NCBI GenBank assembly: GCA_046346845.1
Contig: JAXMHH010000008.1
Span: 1-64,000 of the forward strand
Reading direction: 5' to 3'
From: DSSB01 sp046346845
GTDB lineage: Bacteria > UBA10199 > DSSB01
Length of the DNA: 64,000 bases
The position numbers and the translations under genes were made by a program. Below, in pieces: positions 43,601-51,428 of this stretch. A model generated the notes under the pieces. That model saw only the letters and a list, made by a program, of their open reading frames with translations, searched no databases and was not told the origin of the DNA. Numbering within the stretch: the stretch's first letter is position 1; every line of letters starts with the position of its first letter.

Positions 43601-45415
43601 GCGCAGAGCGGGCGGCTTGGGGGCGACGAGGGCCGGCTTGGGACGCCCCAATTCGCTCCATTCCGTCTCGGCGAAGGGGCTCCGGACCTCGATCCTCCCG
43701 CGGAAATAACCTCGCGCATCGAAGGCGATTTCCAGGCCCAGGATCTTCCAGTTGGCGAAAATCCGCTTGCCGCCTTCCGGTTCCGCGACCACCGCGCTGC
43801 GGGAAATATCGCCGCGGGCGCGGCGAGGCGAGGCAAAGCCCTCCCAGCCGCGCAGGTTGGGTTGCTCCGCGATGGCCTTCCGCAGGTCGTAGAGCATGTT
43901 CTGGATACGGTAGACCTTGGGTGTACCCTCCGCGATGACGGTGGGCACCTGGTCGGCCGAGCGAAAATGCGGCCGCGCACGCCATTCCGAACCGAACTCC
44001 TGCAGCTCCGCGGAGCCATCCAGGCGTTCGACCAGTCGCGGGTCTCGCTCCAGCAGCTCGCTCAGGATCCGGATGGCGCTGCGCCATTCCTGCGGATCGC
44101 GGGAAAGGAATTTTTCCGTCAGCCGCAAGCCGATGCCGTTGCCCTTCCCGTTGGTCAAGGCGCCCTGCAAGCGGTCCCGCAGGTCCTGAATCTCGCGGTC
44201 CCGGCCCCGCTCCACCACCTCTTGCAACAGGCCACGCCAACCCCCCGCGGACTTTTGGAGCCCACCCCCCTCGCCTGTCATCGCCATGAGGAGGGGGCGA
44301 GAGGCCAAAAGTTCTGGGGCCCGGCGCCCCGCCGGTTCCGGACCCAGGGGCCCGCCGGCCAAGGCCAGGGCCGGCCCCAAGGATCTCGGGGCGGGATGGG
44401 AAGGCCGGGGCCCGCCGGGCTCGAGGCCGGCGAGTCGCGAATCCAATTCCTGAATACGGCGGCTCCAGCCCTCGCCCAGCAGGGATCCGCTGAGCCTGCC
44501 GCCGACGTTGAACTGCAGGAGCATCACCAAAGAATCGACCAGGGTCGTGGCCCCGTCCACCGGGCGACGCAGGCCGGTCCATTCCTCGAGGCGATGGCCG
44601 AGCAGGATGCCGGTGAACATGCCGGCCTGGGCATAGGCCTGCTGGGCGAGGCGCAAGCCGGCGGGCAGGCCCGCACCGGCTTCGAAGGAGAGGCCGTGCG
44701 CGCGGCGAAACAGGCCCTGTGCGGCATAGCCGGTCAGCTTTAGCGCGCCGAGGGTGAGGCCCGCGCCCGCCAATTCGCGGAAATTGGTCGCGGGGTCCCA
44801 GGATTGGGAGCCCGGGGCCAGGACCTCCCGCAAACCCTTTCCCGTCGCCCAGAAGGCGGGTACCTCGAGGGCGAAGGCCCCGGCGGAGGCCAGGGCCCGG
44901 GCGCCAAAACCGGTCGTGAGCAAATTCCGGGTGGGGGCGGCGAGCAGGCGGGACAGGAAGGCGCCTCGCGCCAGGGAAAAGACCAAGGAGCCGCTCGTCA
45001 TCGCGAGCAGATTGACGGGATCGGCGGCCTCCCTCGCAAAATGCCGGCCCAGGAATTCGAAGCGGGCCCCGAAGGCCCCCCTGCCGAGGATGGCATCGAG
45101 CCTGGCCTGAGCGCGGCCGCGCAGGGTCGGGGTAACTCCCAAGCCTGAGTGGTCCGTTCCCAAAATCAGGCCGTAGACCTCCGCTGCGAGCGCGGGGTCG
45201 CCCAGCTGTTCCTGCCGTGCCCCAAAGGAAATGAGTCCTTCGAAAAACAGCTCGGGGTCGGGCTCCCCCGCCAGAGAGCGCAACTCGGCGCCGGCAGCAC
45301 CCCCCACCCTCGTGTACAGAGGTTGCAATAAGGAGGCGAAAGGAATGGTAGCTGAGGACTCCGACGGGGGTGTGCCAAGCCGTATCCGTCCCGAGCCGGG
45401 CAGATCCAGGGTCAT
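40640..45415 (-). CDS. Giant methyltransferase-aminotransferase protein, plant methionine S-methyltransferase-like
   Basis: About 1591 residues from the ATG at 45415, which has AAGGA just upstream. Residues about 25-380 are the module shared with the 814-residue protein. Residues about 710-905 are a SAM methyltransferase: GSGTG (728-732), LDRN (751-754), the catalytic-loop string CLPQVPRN (796-803), FNLGGRPGR and RHRFEFF. Two aminotransferase-like halves follow (about 915-1195 and 1215-1590). The second carries a class I PLP-lysine motif (GLSKEFAAGGLRFG, Lys1432) and ends HSEAWAGIPGHYRF. From memory, order and motifs match plant MMT, which makes S-methylmethionine. The substrate here is not established. 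Confidence 0.85.
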   Translation of the reverse strand: MTLDLPGSGRIRLGTPPSESSATIPFASLLQPLYTRVGGAAGAELRSLAGEPDPELFFEGLISFGARQEQLGDPALAAEVYGLILGTDHSGLGVTPTLRGRAQARLDAILGRGAFGARFEFLGRHFAREAADPVNLLAMTSGSLVFSLARGAFLSRLLAAPTRNLLTTGFGARALASAGAFALEVPAFWATGKGLREVLAPGSQSWDPATNFRELAGAGLTLGALKLTGYAAQGLFRRAHGLSFEAGAGLPAGLRLAQQAYAQAGMFTGILLGHRLEEWTGLRRPVDGATTLVDSLVMLLQFNVGGRLSGSLLGEGWSRRIQELDSRLAGLEPGGPRPSHPAPRSLGPALALAGGPLGPEPAGRRAPELLASRPLLMAMTGEGGGLQKSAGGWRGLLQEVVERGRDREIQDLRDRLQGALTNGKGNGIGLRLTEKFLSRDPQEWRSAIRILSELLERDPRLVERLDGSAELQEFGSEWRARPHFRSADQVPTVIAEGTPKVYRIQNMLYDLRKAIAEQPNLRGWEGFASPRRARGDISRSAVVAEPEGGKRIFANWKILGLEIAFDARGYFRGRIEVRSPFAETEWSELGRPKPALVAPKPPALRHSEMGPRRGENPSLWAMRLLEASRGSEENSLEIARVLAERLENPETAPATREMIERLLSITSILPEGQSILVRRYSIPDVRDPLTIVSLPTTFLPEQWSRVFAEGIVQDFRQHRGPVNRAVEIGSGTGWVSILMAKLGMAREVIGLDRNPHAPIVGRLNAALNGARGVSFQTGDLLSNLPEGLQADLIVACLPQVPRNGGIDNLRAVADYYSSEGTYWDRFGLGLIDRALGQARGRLAEGGRVLFNLGGRPGRPALEALLEARGFHPAIRYGQLIQQDPTTDFSELARLEAQNRHRFEFFLKEDPTRPISAAEAVGRGEVHHMLYLTEGRPYSDLLNQALVATTRGPRHWGYTADPGTESEELRLALAPELSRQWGVRVSPDMIFLGPSSDLLLDGLLRVLLPERGRVSYAGPSGEEAPMGLRHFTPSWFALDWAALRDRVAAGSAEALVLRLPREGLEGEGGLAALLQTAANRKSHVVILEDHPLRLQGGAHPVAEFLANHPEAVPYLHVVQSLDRRYGAAELPLAAALIGNSAVQGWLRRYGDLTYSRGSTLTQEAYRHFFQHLPRGLLSEAEPSASVEPMLTAFEVDSPLHRALASPAAFESGPSGTHPDPIDMSFGESEWSAPVDLGPVLREAPRRPAGELYAEAQRAVAEYLRDSRGASFSPEQIILGAGVQPLLVSAIRGLGRVEAGKSVQVALPRPSYGLFFPTIEAAGARRVDVLTPERDRFLPTGAQVALALSRNTQMARWVHALLINEPNNPVGQYYGVAPLRALSQVLRAMNGYLLFDDVFGMLDFGRIRGRRTPSLQVLEREMGPRLIAFGGLSKEFAAGGLRFGFAATTHAKLAEAVREDLLAGPDPLALAAAPAYLSRWSEFLPAHRHYLSSRAFALETVLRERNIPFVPAQGGYALFADLSPLYGRRLRLRSGAQAEITSQNLQDLLYTEAGIKLHSEAWAGIPGHYRFVFSIDRLEEATQRLKLFFRSAR

Positions 45416-45475
45416 AATTTCCTTAAACAATGGCGTTGGGGCTTAACGGAATTGGGCTCGGTGGGTCCAGGGAAA

Positions 45476-45489
45476 AGTTGCGAGCAACT
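45476..45489. repeat. Inverted repeat in the divergent promoter region 45416-45539
   Basis: AGTTGC-GA-GCAACT, two 6-bp arms with a 2-bp centre, lies midway between the divergent starts of the giant protein and the thioesterase. Half of it recurs as GTTGCAA next door. This could be an operator acting on either gene; no -35/-10 pair was confidently identified. Confidence 0.4.
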
Positions 45490-45539
45490 CGTTGCAATGG
45501 CGAAGTTTTTCCTCTAGGCGGCATTTGAGGAGATTTGCC

Positions 45540-45980
45540 ATGACTGGATGGAACACCCAGACCGAGCTGCAGGTCCGCTTCGCGGACGTCGACATGATGG
45601 GCCACTTGAACAACGCCAAATACGTGACCTACCTCGAGCAGGGCCGGATCGCCTATTTCCAAAAATTCCCGGAATTGGACTTCACCGCCGGGTCTCTCGA
45701 AGCCCGGGACAGCGTCATCGTCGCCTCCCTGAAGGTCGACTTCCGCTCTCCGGCTTATATGAACGAGACGATCCTGGTATTCCTGCGCACCCGAGAGCTC
45801 AAGCGTTCGAGCTTCGTGATCGAGTATGAGATGCGAGAGAAGGCCGACGGCCGCCTGGTGGCCACCGCCGAGACGGTGATGGTTTACTTCGATTATCGGG
45901 CCCAGAAGAGCAAAGAAATTCCCGATTCCCTGCGCAAGACCTTCGAGGCGGTCGAGGGAAAGGCCTTCCCGAAGGGGTAG
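45540..45980 (+). CDS. Acyl-CoA thioesterase, 4-hydroxybenzoyl-CoA thioesterase/YbgC type
   Basis: A hotdog-fold thioesterase of 146 residues. The signature RFADVDMMGHLNNAKYVTYLEQGR contains the catalytic Asp in DVDMMGH. The ATG at 45540 has GAGGAG about 8 nt upstream and was preferred over one at 45492. Substrates of this family range from acyl-CoA to aromatic CoA esters and cannot be told here. It is convergent with greA, with 9 bp between the stops. Confidence 0.88.
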   Translation: MTGWNTQTELQVRFADVDMMGHLNNAKYVTYLEQGRIAYFQKFPELDFTAGSLEARDSVIVASLKVDFRSPAYMNETILVFLRTRELKRSSFVIEYEMREKADGRLVATAETVMVYFDYRAQKSKEIPDSLRKTFEAVEGKAFPKG

Positions 45981-45989
45981 GCGCCGGGC

Positions 45990-46466
45990 CTATTTGTAGA
46001 GGATTTCCAGGATCTCGAATTCCTTCTCGCCCCGGGCGGTGCGCAGCTTGACCAGATCTTCCACCGCCTTGCCGATCAGCGACTTGGCCAAGGGGGACTC
46101 GACCGAAATCTTACCCGCCTTGACGTCCGACTCGTGGATCCCGACGATCTGATAAGTCATCTCCTCGCCGCTGTCGGTGTCGCTCAAGCGGACCGTCGCG
46201 CCGAACACGACCTTGTCGTGACTCAGGTTTCCCGGATCGATGACCTGGGCGCAGGCGATGATCTCCTCCAGCTCGGCGATCCGTCCGGCGATATGGGATT
46301 GTCGCTCCTTCGCGGCGGAATACTCGGCGTTCTCGGAGAGGTCGCCGTGGGCGCGCGCCACCTCGATGTCCCGGATGTTCTCGATCTTGTCGACGGTCTT
46401 GAGGCGCTTGAGTTCTTCCTTGAGCTTGGCCAGTCCGTCGGGGGTCATGGGGATGGGGGCTTGCAT
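45990..46466 (-). CDS. greA: Transcription elongation factor GreA
   Basis: GreA rescues backtracked RNA polymerase by stimulating transcript cleavage. The 158-residue protein has the N-terminal coiled coil with the acidic tip DIEVARAHGDLSENAEYSAAKE, and the C-terminal FKBP-like domain (ISVESPLAKSLIGKAVEDLV). Length and motifs are canonical. It follows the exonuclease gene by 7 bp, in a run of four closely spaced minus-strand genes starting at 48513. Confidence 0.97.
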   Translation of the reverse strand: MQAPIPMTPDGLAKLKEELKRLKTVDKIENIRDIEVARAHGDLSENAEYSAAKERQSHIAGRIAELEEIIACAQVIDPGNLSHDKVVFGATVRLSDTDSGEEMTYQIVGIHESDVKAGKISVESPLAKSLIGKAVEDLVKLRTARGEKEFEILEILYK

Positions 46467-46473
46467 AGGGATC

Positions 46474-47079
46474 CTAGAAAATAAGATTGTATTGCTGGGC
46501 GGGGACGGCCGGGGCCTCCGGAGCGGAGGGGCTTTCCCAATCGACCTTCACGCTCTTCCGGTCGCTGCCGTCGCGGGTCATATAAAAGATGTGCCCGTGC
46601 CTGAGCCCGTATTCGTAGACTTCCTTGGTGATCTTGACGTCGTTCAGGCAATAGCTCTTGAGCAGGTCCCACTTCCCCTCGCGAAAATAATCGATGGCGT
46701 CCAGGCCGTGGCCGGTCTTGCCGATGTTGAGCGTGGCCTGGGCGACGCTGTCGAGGCTGACCCGGTGACCGATGCGGTTGGCGATGTCTTCCATCAAGTC
46801 GAGCATGGGCAGCTTGGCGGTGTCTATCTTGACGTAACGCTGGAGCACGGGAAAGTCGAATTTCCGGATGTTGAAGCCGATGATCAGGGGGCTGTCGATG
46901 AGCAGGTTCTCGAAGCGGTGCAACTCCCCCTCGAGGTAGCATTCGTAGCGGTCTTCGTCGTAGCGGTAGGAGCCCAAGACGCTGATCAGCAGGTCTTGGT
47001 AATTGCGTCCGCCCACCTCGTCGAAGGTCTTCTGGGTCTCCAGGTCGATGACTAATTTGGTCCCGCGTGACATTGGCAC
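46474..47079 (-). CDS. DEDDy-type 3'-5' exonuclease domain protein
   Basis: A 201-residue RNase H-fold protein. Exo I is VIDLETQ (Asp12, Glu14). Exo II is IGFNIRKFDFPVL with the N-x4-D pattern. Exo III is YCLNDVKIT with the Y-x3-D pattern, which makes it DEDDy. This resembles the predicted exonucleases of the YprB/RNase_H_2 group, whose role in DNA or RNA metabolism is unsettled. It is flanked by a HAD gene, 1 bp away, and greA. Confidence 0.85.
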   Translation of the reverse strand: MPMSRGTKLVIDLETQKTFDEVGGRNYQDLLISVLGSYRYDEDRYECYLEGELHRFENLLIDSPLIIGFNIRKFDFPVLQRYVKIDTAKLPMLDLMEDIANRIGHRVSLDSVAQATLNIGKTGHGLDAIDYFREGKWDLLKSYCLNDVKITKEVYEYGLRHGHIFYMTRDGSDRKSVKVDWESPSAPEAPAVPAQQYNLIF

Positions 47080-47080
47080 C

Positions 47081-47770
47081 TCATCCCTCGAGTTGCTTGG
47101 TTAATTCTTCCCAATCCAGGCCCTGAAAATCCTTGAGGTAGGCCTTGGCGCCCGGCAAGGCGGAGGGCAGGAAGGAAGTGGTGACCGCCACCGAGGGCAT
47201 GCCCGCCGCAGTCGCGGCCTCGATCCCCCAGATCGAATCCTCGATCACCAGGCATTCCGCCGGCAGCAGGAGATCGGCGCTGGCCACGCTGTCGCGGTTG
47301 AGGATTTGCATGGCCTTGTCGTAGCCCTCGGGATTGGGCTTGCCATGCTGGATATCCTCGGCGGCCACGATGGCGCTGAAAAAATCCCGGACCTGGCCGC
47401 GAGCCAGCATCATCTCGATCTCGCGGCGCAGGGCGCCGCTGACTACGGCGAGGTAATATTTCTTCTCGAGCAGGCGGATCAAGTCGAGGACGCCGGCGAC
47501 AAAGGGGGTGTTGGTCGCCATCTCTTCGTCGTAATACTTCGATTTTCGCGCGATCATGGCGAGGACCTTGTCCTCGAGCTGGGGCTTGCCGGAGTCCCGC
47601 GCCGCCGCGTCGAAGCAGTCGAAGTCGTCCATCCCCAGGTACTTGGAATAATAGTCCTCTTTCTTCAGGGTGACCCCTTCCTCGGCCAGGACCTTTTGGA
47701 AGAGGCGGAAGTGCACGGGCTCGTCATCGACGATCACACCGTTGAAATCGAAGAGTACGGCACGGATCAT
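47081..47770 (-). CDS. HAD-superfamily hydrolase, beta-phosphoglucomutase-like
   Basis: A 229-residue HAD-IA protein with motif I FDFNGVIVDDE, motif II Ser in VVSGA, Lys in HGKPNPEGYD and motif IV CLVIEDSIWGIEAATAAGM. The cap helices fit the beta-PGM/phosphatase subgroup. The usual second aspartate is present two residues after the nucleophile position is replaced by Asn in DFNG, as in some beta-PGM-like phosphatases. Its ATG overlaps the stop of the upstream gene in ATGA. Confidence 0.85.
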   Translation of the reverse strand: MIRAVLFDFNGVIVDDEPVHFRLFQKVLAEEGVTLKKEDYYSKYLGMDDFDCFDAAARDSGKPQLEDKVLAMIARKSKYYDEEMATNTPFVAGVLDLIRLLEKKYYLAVVSGALRREIEMMLARGQVRDFFSAIVAAEDIQHGKPNPEGYDKAMQILNRDSVASADLLLPAECLVIEDSIWGIEAATAAGMPSVAVTTSFLPSALPGAKAYLKDFQGLDWEELTKQLEG

Positions 47771-48513
47771 AGGGGGCTCTTGGGAAAGAGGGCCATGGCC
47801 TCTTGCGGGATGGACTTCGCCGGAACCTCGGCCATGAATTTTTCCACGCTCCTCAGTACCAGGTTTTGGCAGCTCAGACCCGCCTCGCCGATCCGGCTGG
47901 GCAACGACAGCGGCTTCAGGCCCATCGAACGCCGGTAGTTGTTGTTCACTTCCACCCGGAAATAAATCTTCTCCCCCGCCTCGTCCCACCAGGGATTCAG
48001 AAAATCAAGGTACCGCCCCTTGGCCATGCGCCCGTCCAGGCTGCAGTTGGCCTCGGAATCCAGGCCGTAGACCTGCAGGTATCGCCGCCCGCTGGGGTCT
48101 TCCTCCTCGAAGGCGACCCGCTTGCCGTCCGGCGACCAGTGCGGAGTGAGGGCCACCGCGTCGAAGCTCAAACCCACCTGCCGGATGCTTCGATCCGAGA
48201 TCCGAAACAGGCCGTTCCAATCGCTGAGGCTGCCATCCACGCTGAAGGCGAGCGTGGCGCCGTCGGGGCTGAGCTTGACGTAGGAGAAACGCTGCTCGCC
48301 GAACAGGACCTTGGGATGGGCCTCGCTGTTCATGGGAAGCTCGGTGGCGCGGAGCAGAATCTCAGACTGGAAGGGGATGACGGTGCGGCGGATCAGGGTG
48401 GGGTCGCTCGGATCGATGAAGATGGCCCCCTCATCGGCCCTGCCCTTGCGGCCGAGACCGGCGACCAGGAGCACCGTCAGGATTATCGCTGGAAAAAGGC
48501 TCTTAACTCTCAT
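47767..48513 (-). CDS. Exported WD40/TolB-like beta-propeller protein
   Basis: From the ATG at 48513 the product is 248 residues with a signal peptide (MRVKSLFPAIILTVLLVAGL). Strings such as YVKLSPDGATLAFSVDGS and PHWSPDGKRVAFEEED are PD40/TolB propeller blades. Only two clear blades are visible, so it is a small or partial propeller. A lipobox is absent. It is translationally coupled to the HAD gene (4-bp overlap). Confidence 0.78.
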   Translation of the reverse strand: MRVKSLFPAIILTVLLVAGLGRKGRADEGAIFIDPSDPTLIRRTVIPFQSEILLRATELPMNSEAHPKVLFGEQRFSYVKLSPDGATLAFSVDGSLSDWNGLFRISDRSIRQVGLSFDAVALTPHWSPDGKRVAFEEEDPSGRRYLQVYGLDSEANCSLDGRMAKGRYLDFLNPWWDEAGEKIYFRVEVNNNYRRSMGLKPLSLPSRIGEAGLSCQNLVLRSVEKFMAEVPAKSIPQEAMALFPKSPL

Positions 48514-48548
48514 CCCACCACCAAGCAGGGTCGGAACCGGAAATTGGA

Positions 48549-48579
48549 AAAAGCCCGGCCCCATCGCGGGGCCTGGGCC
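48549..48579 (-). terminator. Intrinsic terminator after tRNA-Ala
   Basis: On the minus strand GCCCAGGCCCCGCGATGGGG followed by CCGGGC forms a GC-rich stem and ends in TTTTT. It lies directly after the tRNA-Arg/tRNA-Ala pair and before the start at 48513. Confidence 0.8.
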
Positions 48580-48584
48580 GAATG

Positions 48585-48657
48585 TGGAGCGGAGGAGGAT
48601 CGAACTCCCGACCTACGCATTGCGAACGCGTCGCTCTCCCAGCTGAGCTACCGCCCC
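48585..48657 (-). tRNA. tRNA-Ala(CGC)
   Basis: 73-nt cloverleaf: acceptor GGGGCGG/CCGCTCC with the G3-U70 wobble that identifies alanine tRNA, D arm GCTCAGCTGGGAGAGC, anticodon loop TTCGCAA with anticodon CGC, T arm CGGGAG-TTCGATC-CTCCT. CCA is not encoded. It is paired with tRNA-Arg. Confidence 0.97.
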
Positions 48658-48708
48658 AAAAAATTGTCGATTATCGAGATTCGGAACTCGTTTCATCGAC
48701 AAGGAAAA

Positions 48709-48780
48709 CGCCCCCAGGAGGAATCGAACCTCCGCACATGGCTTCGGAGGCCAATGCTCTATCCACTGAGCTATGGGGGC
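48709..48780 (-). tRNA. tRNA-Arg(CCG)
   Basis: 72-nt cloverleaf: acceptor GCCCCCA/TGGGGGC, D arm GCTCAGTGGATAGAGC, anticodon loop CTCCGAA with anticodon CCG, T arm GGAGG-TTCGATT-CCTCC. It has a short variable loop. CCA is not encoded. It is the first of the two-gene tRNA unit. Confidence 0.97.
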
Positions 48781-48809
48781 AAAAAAACCGGATTCCTCCG
48801 CGTTTGCTC

Positions 48810-48838
48810 TTAGTAAAGAGAAACCCCTAAAAACTCAA
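48810..48838 (-). promoter_or_regulatory. Promoter of the tRNA-Arg/tRNA-Ala unit
   Basis: On the minus strand TTGAGT and TACTAA are separated by 17 bp, with the -10 box about 30 bp before tRNA-Arg. The match is moderate, but the position is what a short stable-RNA unit needs. Confidence 0.6.
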
Positions 48839-48868
48839 CACCCTTTTGCCCATTTTTTGGAATTATCC

Positions 48869-49234
48869 CTAGCGCGCCCTGCCGGAAACCAAGGGGGGCG
48901 CCACGGAATCGAGGGACTGGGCCTCAAATTCGACCGGCTGGGTCTTCACCTGAACGCTGCCATGCACCCGAACCTGGCAGGCCAAACGCAAATTGGGATT
49001 GCTGTAGTCCTTGAGCTGCTGCTCTTCCATCGCGGTGCGAGGATTGAGGTCCGCAGGACGGTTGGCATAGACCTCGACCAGGCAGGTCCCGCACAGCCCC
49101 TGCCCCCGGCAATTCAAGAGCTTGTAAACCCCGCGGTAGAGGGAAATGCCGTTGGCGATCGCCAACTTGCGGAGATTCTGCCCCGCATTGACGTTGAGCG
49201 TCTTCCCTTCCCTTTCGAAATAGACCAAAGCCAT
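48869..49234 (-). CDS. 2Fe-2S ferredoxin-type protein
   Basis: A 121-residue plant-type ferredoxin domain. Cluster ligands are Cys42, Cys48 and Cys51 in NCRGQGLCGTC, plus Cys86 in LACQVRV. The first spacing, C-x5-C-x2-C, is the adrenodoxin-like/plant variant with one residue added before Gly. The 30-residue tail after Cys86 has no known match. It may donate electrons in heme or Fe-S pathways (hemA lies 72 bp downstream), but that is inference. Confidence 0.9.
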   Translation of the reverse strand: MALVYFEREGKTLNVNAGQNLRKLAIANGISLYRGVYKLLNCRGQGLCGTCLVEVYANRPADLNPRTAMEEQQLKDYSNPNLRLACQVRVHGSVQVKTQPVEFEAQSLDSVAPPLVSGRAR

Positions 49235-49305
49235 GCTTGCTCCTAGGCGAAAAAAACCGCGCCTCTCATAAAATTTGTTGGGCCTTTAGTCAAAGGCTTT
49301 CGGAT

Positions 49306-50574
49306 TCAGGCCTCGTCCAAGCGGAACAGCTTCCGCACCAAGGCGGTGTAATCCGGCTGGTCGGCCTCCGGGGCCCGCTCTTTGAGGGCGACCATCGGGT
49401 CGTGCAGGATTTTATTGACGATGGCGTAAGCCATGGCCTCGACGGCCGCACGGCTCTCCGGGTCGAGCTTAGGGAGCTTCTGGAAGGTGCGGTCGAGTTC
49501 CCGGCGGCAGATGCCATCGAATTTTTGGGAAAGGGAAGAGAGGGTGGGTACCACCGCCAGCCCCTTCAGGACCTTCGCGAATTCCTCCACCTCGGCTTCC
49601 AAGAGAATGGCCGCGCGTTCCGCCTCCTTCACCCGCTCGTTCTTGTTGGCCTCCACCACCTGGCCGAGGTCGTCGATATCGTAGAGATAGACGTTGGGCA
49701 CCTCGTTCACCTCGGGCGAGACGTTGCGGGGCACGGCGATGTCGATAAAAAACATGGGGCGGTTCTTGCGTTGCCGAAGCGCCTCCTGCACCTGGGCCGG
49801 CAGCACCAAGTAGTGCTCGGCGGAAGTGGAGGTCACCACGACGTCGGCGTCGGCCAGCCACTTCTCGTATTTGTCGAAGGGAATGGTCTCCCCTCCCACC
49901 TTGCGGGCGATCTCCTCGGCGCGTTCGGGGGTGCGGTTGGCCAAGAACAGGGTTTGGATACCGGCGCCCTTGAGGTGCCGTATCGCCAGCAGGCTCATCT
50001 TTCCCGCGCCGAGGATCAGGGCCTTTTTTCCGGCCAGGTCCCCGAAGATCTGCTTGGCCAACACCACCGCCGCATAGCTGACGGAGACCGGATGGGAACC
50101 GATCAAGGTCTCGGCCCGGAGCTTTTTGGCGACGAAGAAGGCGCGATGGAAGAATTTGTTGAGCAGGGTGCCGGTGGTGCCCGCCTCGCTCGCCAGGCGG
50201 TAGGCATCCTTCATTTGGCCCAGGATCTGCGGCTCGCCGACGATCATCGAATCGAGGCTCGAGCTGACCCGGAAGCCGTGCCGAATCGCCGGCTCGCCCT
50301 CGAAGAAATAGGTGTGGTGCTCGAAAGTTTCTTGAGGAACCCCCTGGAACTCCGCAATAAATCGCGCCAATTGCAGGCGCGCCTGTTGGGGATGCTTGGA
50401 GGCGCCGTACAACTCGACGCGGTTGCAGGTAAAGACCCCGACCAATTCCTCGACGTGCGGCAAGGCGGCGGCCTTCTGCAAAAACTCCCCGAGCCGCCCC
50501 TCGGAGATCGCGAAGCGTTCGCGAACCGCGATGGGCGCCGACTTATGATTGAGCCCGAGGAGGAATACCTGCAT
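49306..50574 (-). CDS. hemA: Glutamyl-tRNA reductase
   Basis: The first committed step of C5-pathway tetrapyrrole synthesis: glutamyl-tRNA to glutamate-1-semialdehyde with NADPH. The 422-residue protein has the catalytic Cys50 in FTCNRVELYG, SSSLDSMIVGEPQILGQMK, the NADPH loop GAGKMSLLA and the C-terminal dimerisation helix. The ATG at 50574 overlaps the stop of the hemX-like gene (TGATG), so a longer reading was rejected. Translational coupling with that gene is expected. Confidence 0.97.
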   Translation of the reverse strand: MQVFLLGLNHKSAPIAVRERFAISEGRLGEFLQKAAALPHVEELVGVFTCNRVELYGASKHPQQARLQLARFIAEFQGVPQETFEHHTYFFEGEPAIRHGFRVSSSLDSMIVGEPQILGQMKDAYRLASEAGTTGTLLNKFFHRAFFVAKKLRAETLIGSHPVSVSYAAVVLAKQIFGDLAGKKALILGAGKMSLLAIRHLKGAGIQTLFLANRTPERAEEIARKVGGETIPFDKYEKWLADADVVVTSTSAEHYLVLPAQVQEALRQRKNRPMFFIDIAVPRNVSPEVNEVPNVYLYDIDDLGQVVEANKNERVKEAERAAILLEAEVEEFAKVLKGLAVVPTLSSLSQKFDGICRRELDRTFQKLPKLDPESRAAVEAMAYAIVNKILHDPMVALKERAPEADQPDYTALVRKLFRLDEA

Positions 50575-51365
50575 CAGTTGTGTTTCACTCCCAAAAAGGT
50601 GAAGAGAATGACGGCGAAGCCCAGCAAGGAAAGCAGCACGCCCCTCCGTCCCCGCCAACCCGCCCCAAATCGGGCCTGCAAAAACAGGGCGTAGATCAAC
50701 CATGCGATGATCGCCCAGAGCTGCCGGGCGTCTTCAAAGAAGTAGACGCCCGTCACCGACTTGGCCCACGCTGCTCCTGTTATAATCCCGCCGCTTAGCA
50801 AAATAAAGCCCACGGTCAAGGCCTTCGCATGGGTCTGCTCGAGGGATTCGAGGCTGGGGAGGCGCAAAAATAATTTGGGAGATACTTTATATTTAAGCTG
50901 GAACTCTTCGATAATAAATATGATTCCCAAAATGAAACTCAGGGCAAAAATGGCAAAGGCCAGGAAGCTGAACATGATGTGGACGCTGGCCCAGGGGCTG
51001 TGCATCAGCGCCGACCCAACCTCGTAATCCTCCGAGGAAAATCGAGCCAATAAATAGAGGACGCAGAGCAGGGGCAACAAGAGGGCCCCCACCAAGGAAA
51101 AACGAAACTTGAGATTGAGCAGGAGAAAGGCCCCGGCCGCCACCCAGGCGCTGAAGATATAGCTGGAAAAACTATCGACCAGGAAGGGAGACCCGACCTT
51201 GGCGAAGTAGAGCCCCAATAAGACGGTCTGCAGGACCCAGGAGAGCAAGGTGAAGCGGGCCGCGTACTTGGCCAGGCTCCCCGCCGAAAAGATCAGGTGC
51301 AGCAGGTAGAGGATCCCCGCGGTGAGGTAGAGCCCGAAGGTAATATAGAGCAGGTGATGATTCAT
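50574..51365 (-). CDS. Cytochrome c assembly / HemX-like membrane protein (CcsA family)
   Basis: A 263-residue protein with about eight membrane helices. The CcsA-family tryptophan-rich region is represented by TGAAWAKSVTGVYFFEDARQLWAIIAW, with conserved His in MHSPWASVHIMFSFLAF. Genes of this type adjoin hemA in many bacteria (hemX in Bacillus, ccsA elsewhere). They act in heme handling or in modulating glutamyl-tRNA reductase. The 1-bp overlap with hemA supports coupling. The window has no ResB/CcsB partner. Confidence 0.85.
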   Translation of the reverse strand: MNHHLLYITFGLYLTAGILYLLHLIFSAGSLAKYAARFTLLSWVLQTVLLGLYFAKVGSPFLVDSFSSYIFSAWVAAGAFLLLNLKFRFSLVGALLLPLLCVLYLLARFSSEDYEVGSALMHSPWASVHIMFSFLAFAIFALSFILGIIFIIEEFQLKYKVSPKLFLRLPSLESLEQTHAKALTVGFILLSGGIITGAAWAKSVTGVYFFEDARQLWAIIAWLIYALFLQARFGAGWRGRRGVLLSLLGFAVILFTFLGVKHN

Positions 51366-51428
51366 GGCCTTCCCAGGATCGTGGGCTCCTAATCTAAAAA
51401 TGCCGCAGGATCAATTGGTTATATCCGG

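Noticed and set aside
40574..44743. 1389-residue plus-strand reading frame
   Set aside because: It is antisense to the MMT-like gene, which shows clear methyltransferase and aminotransferase motifs; this frame shows none.
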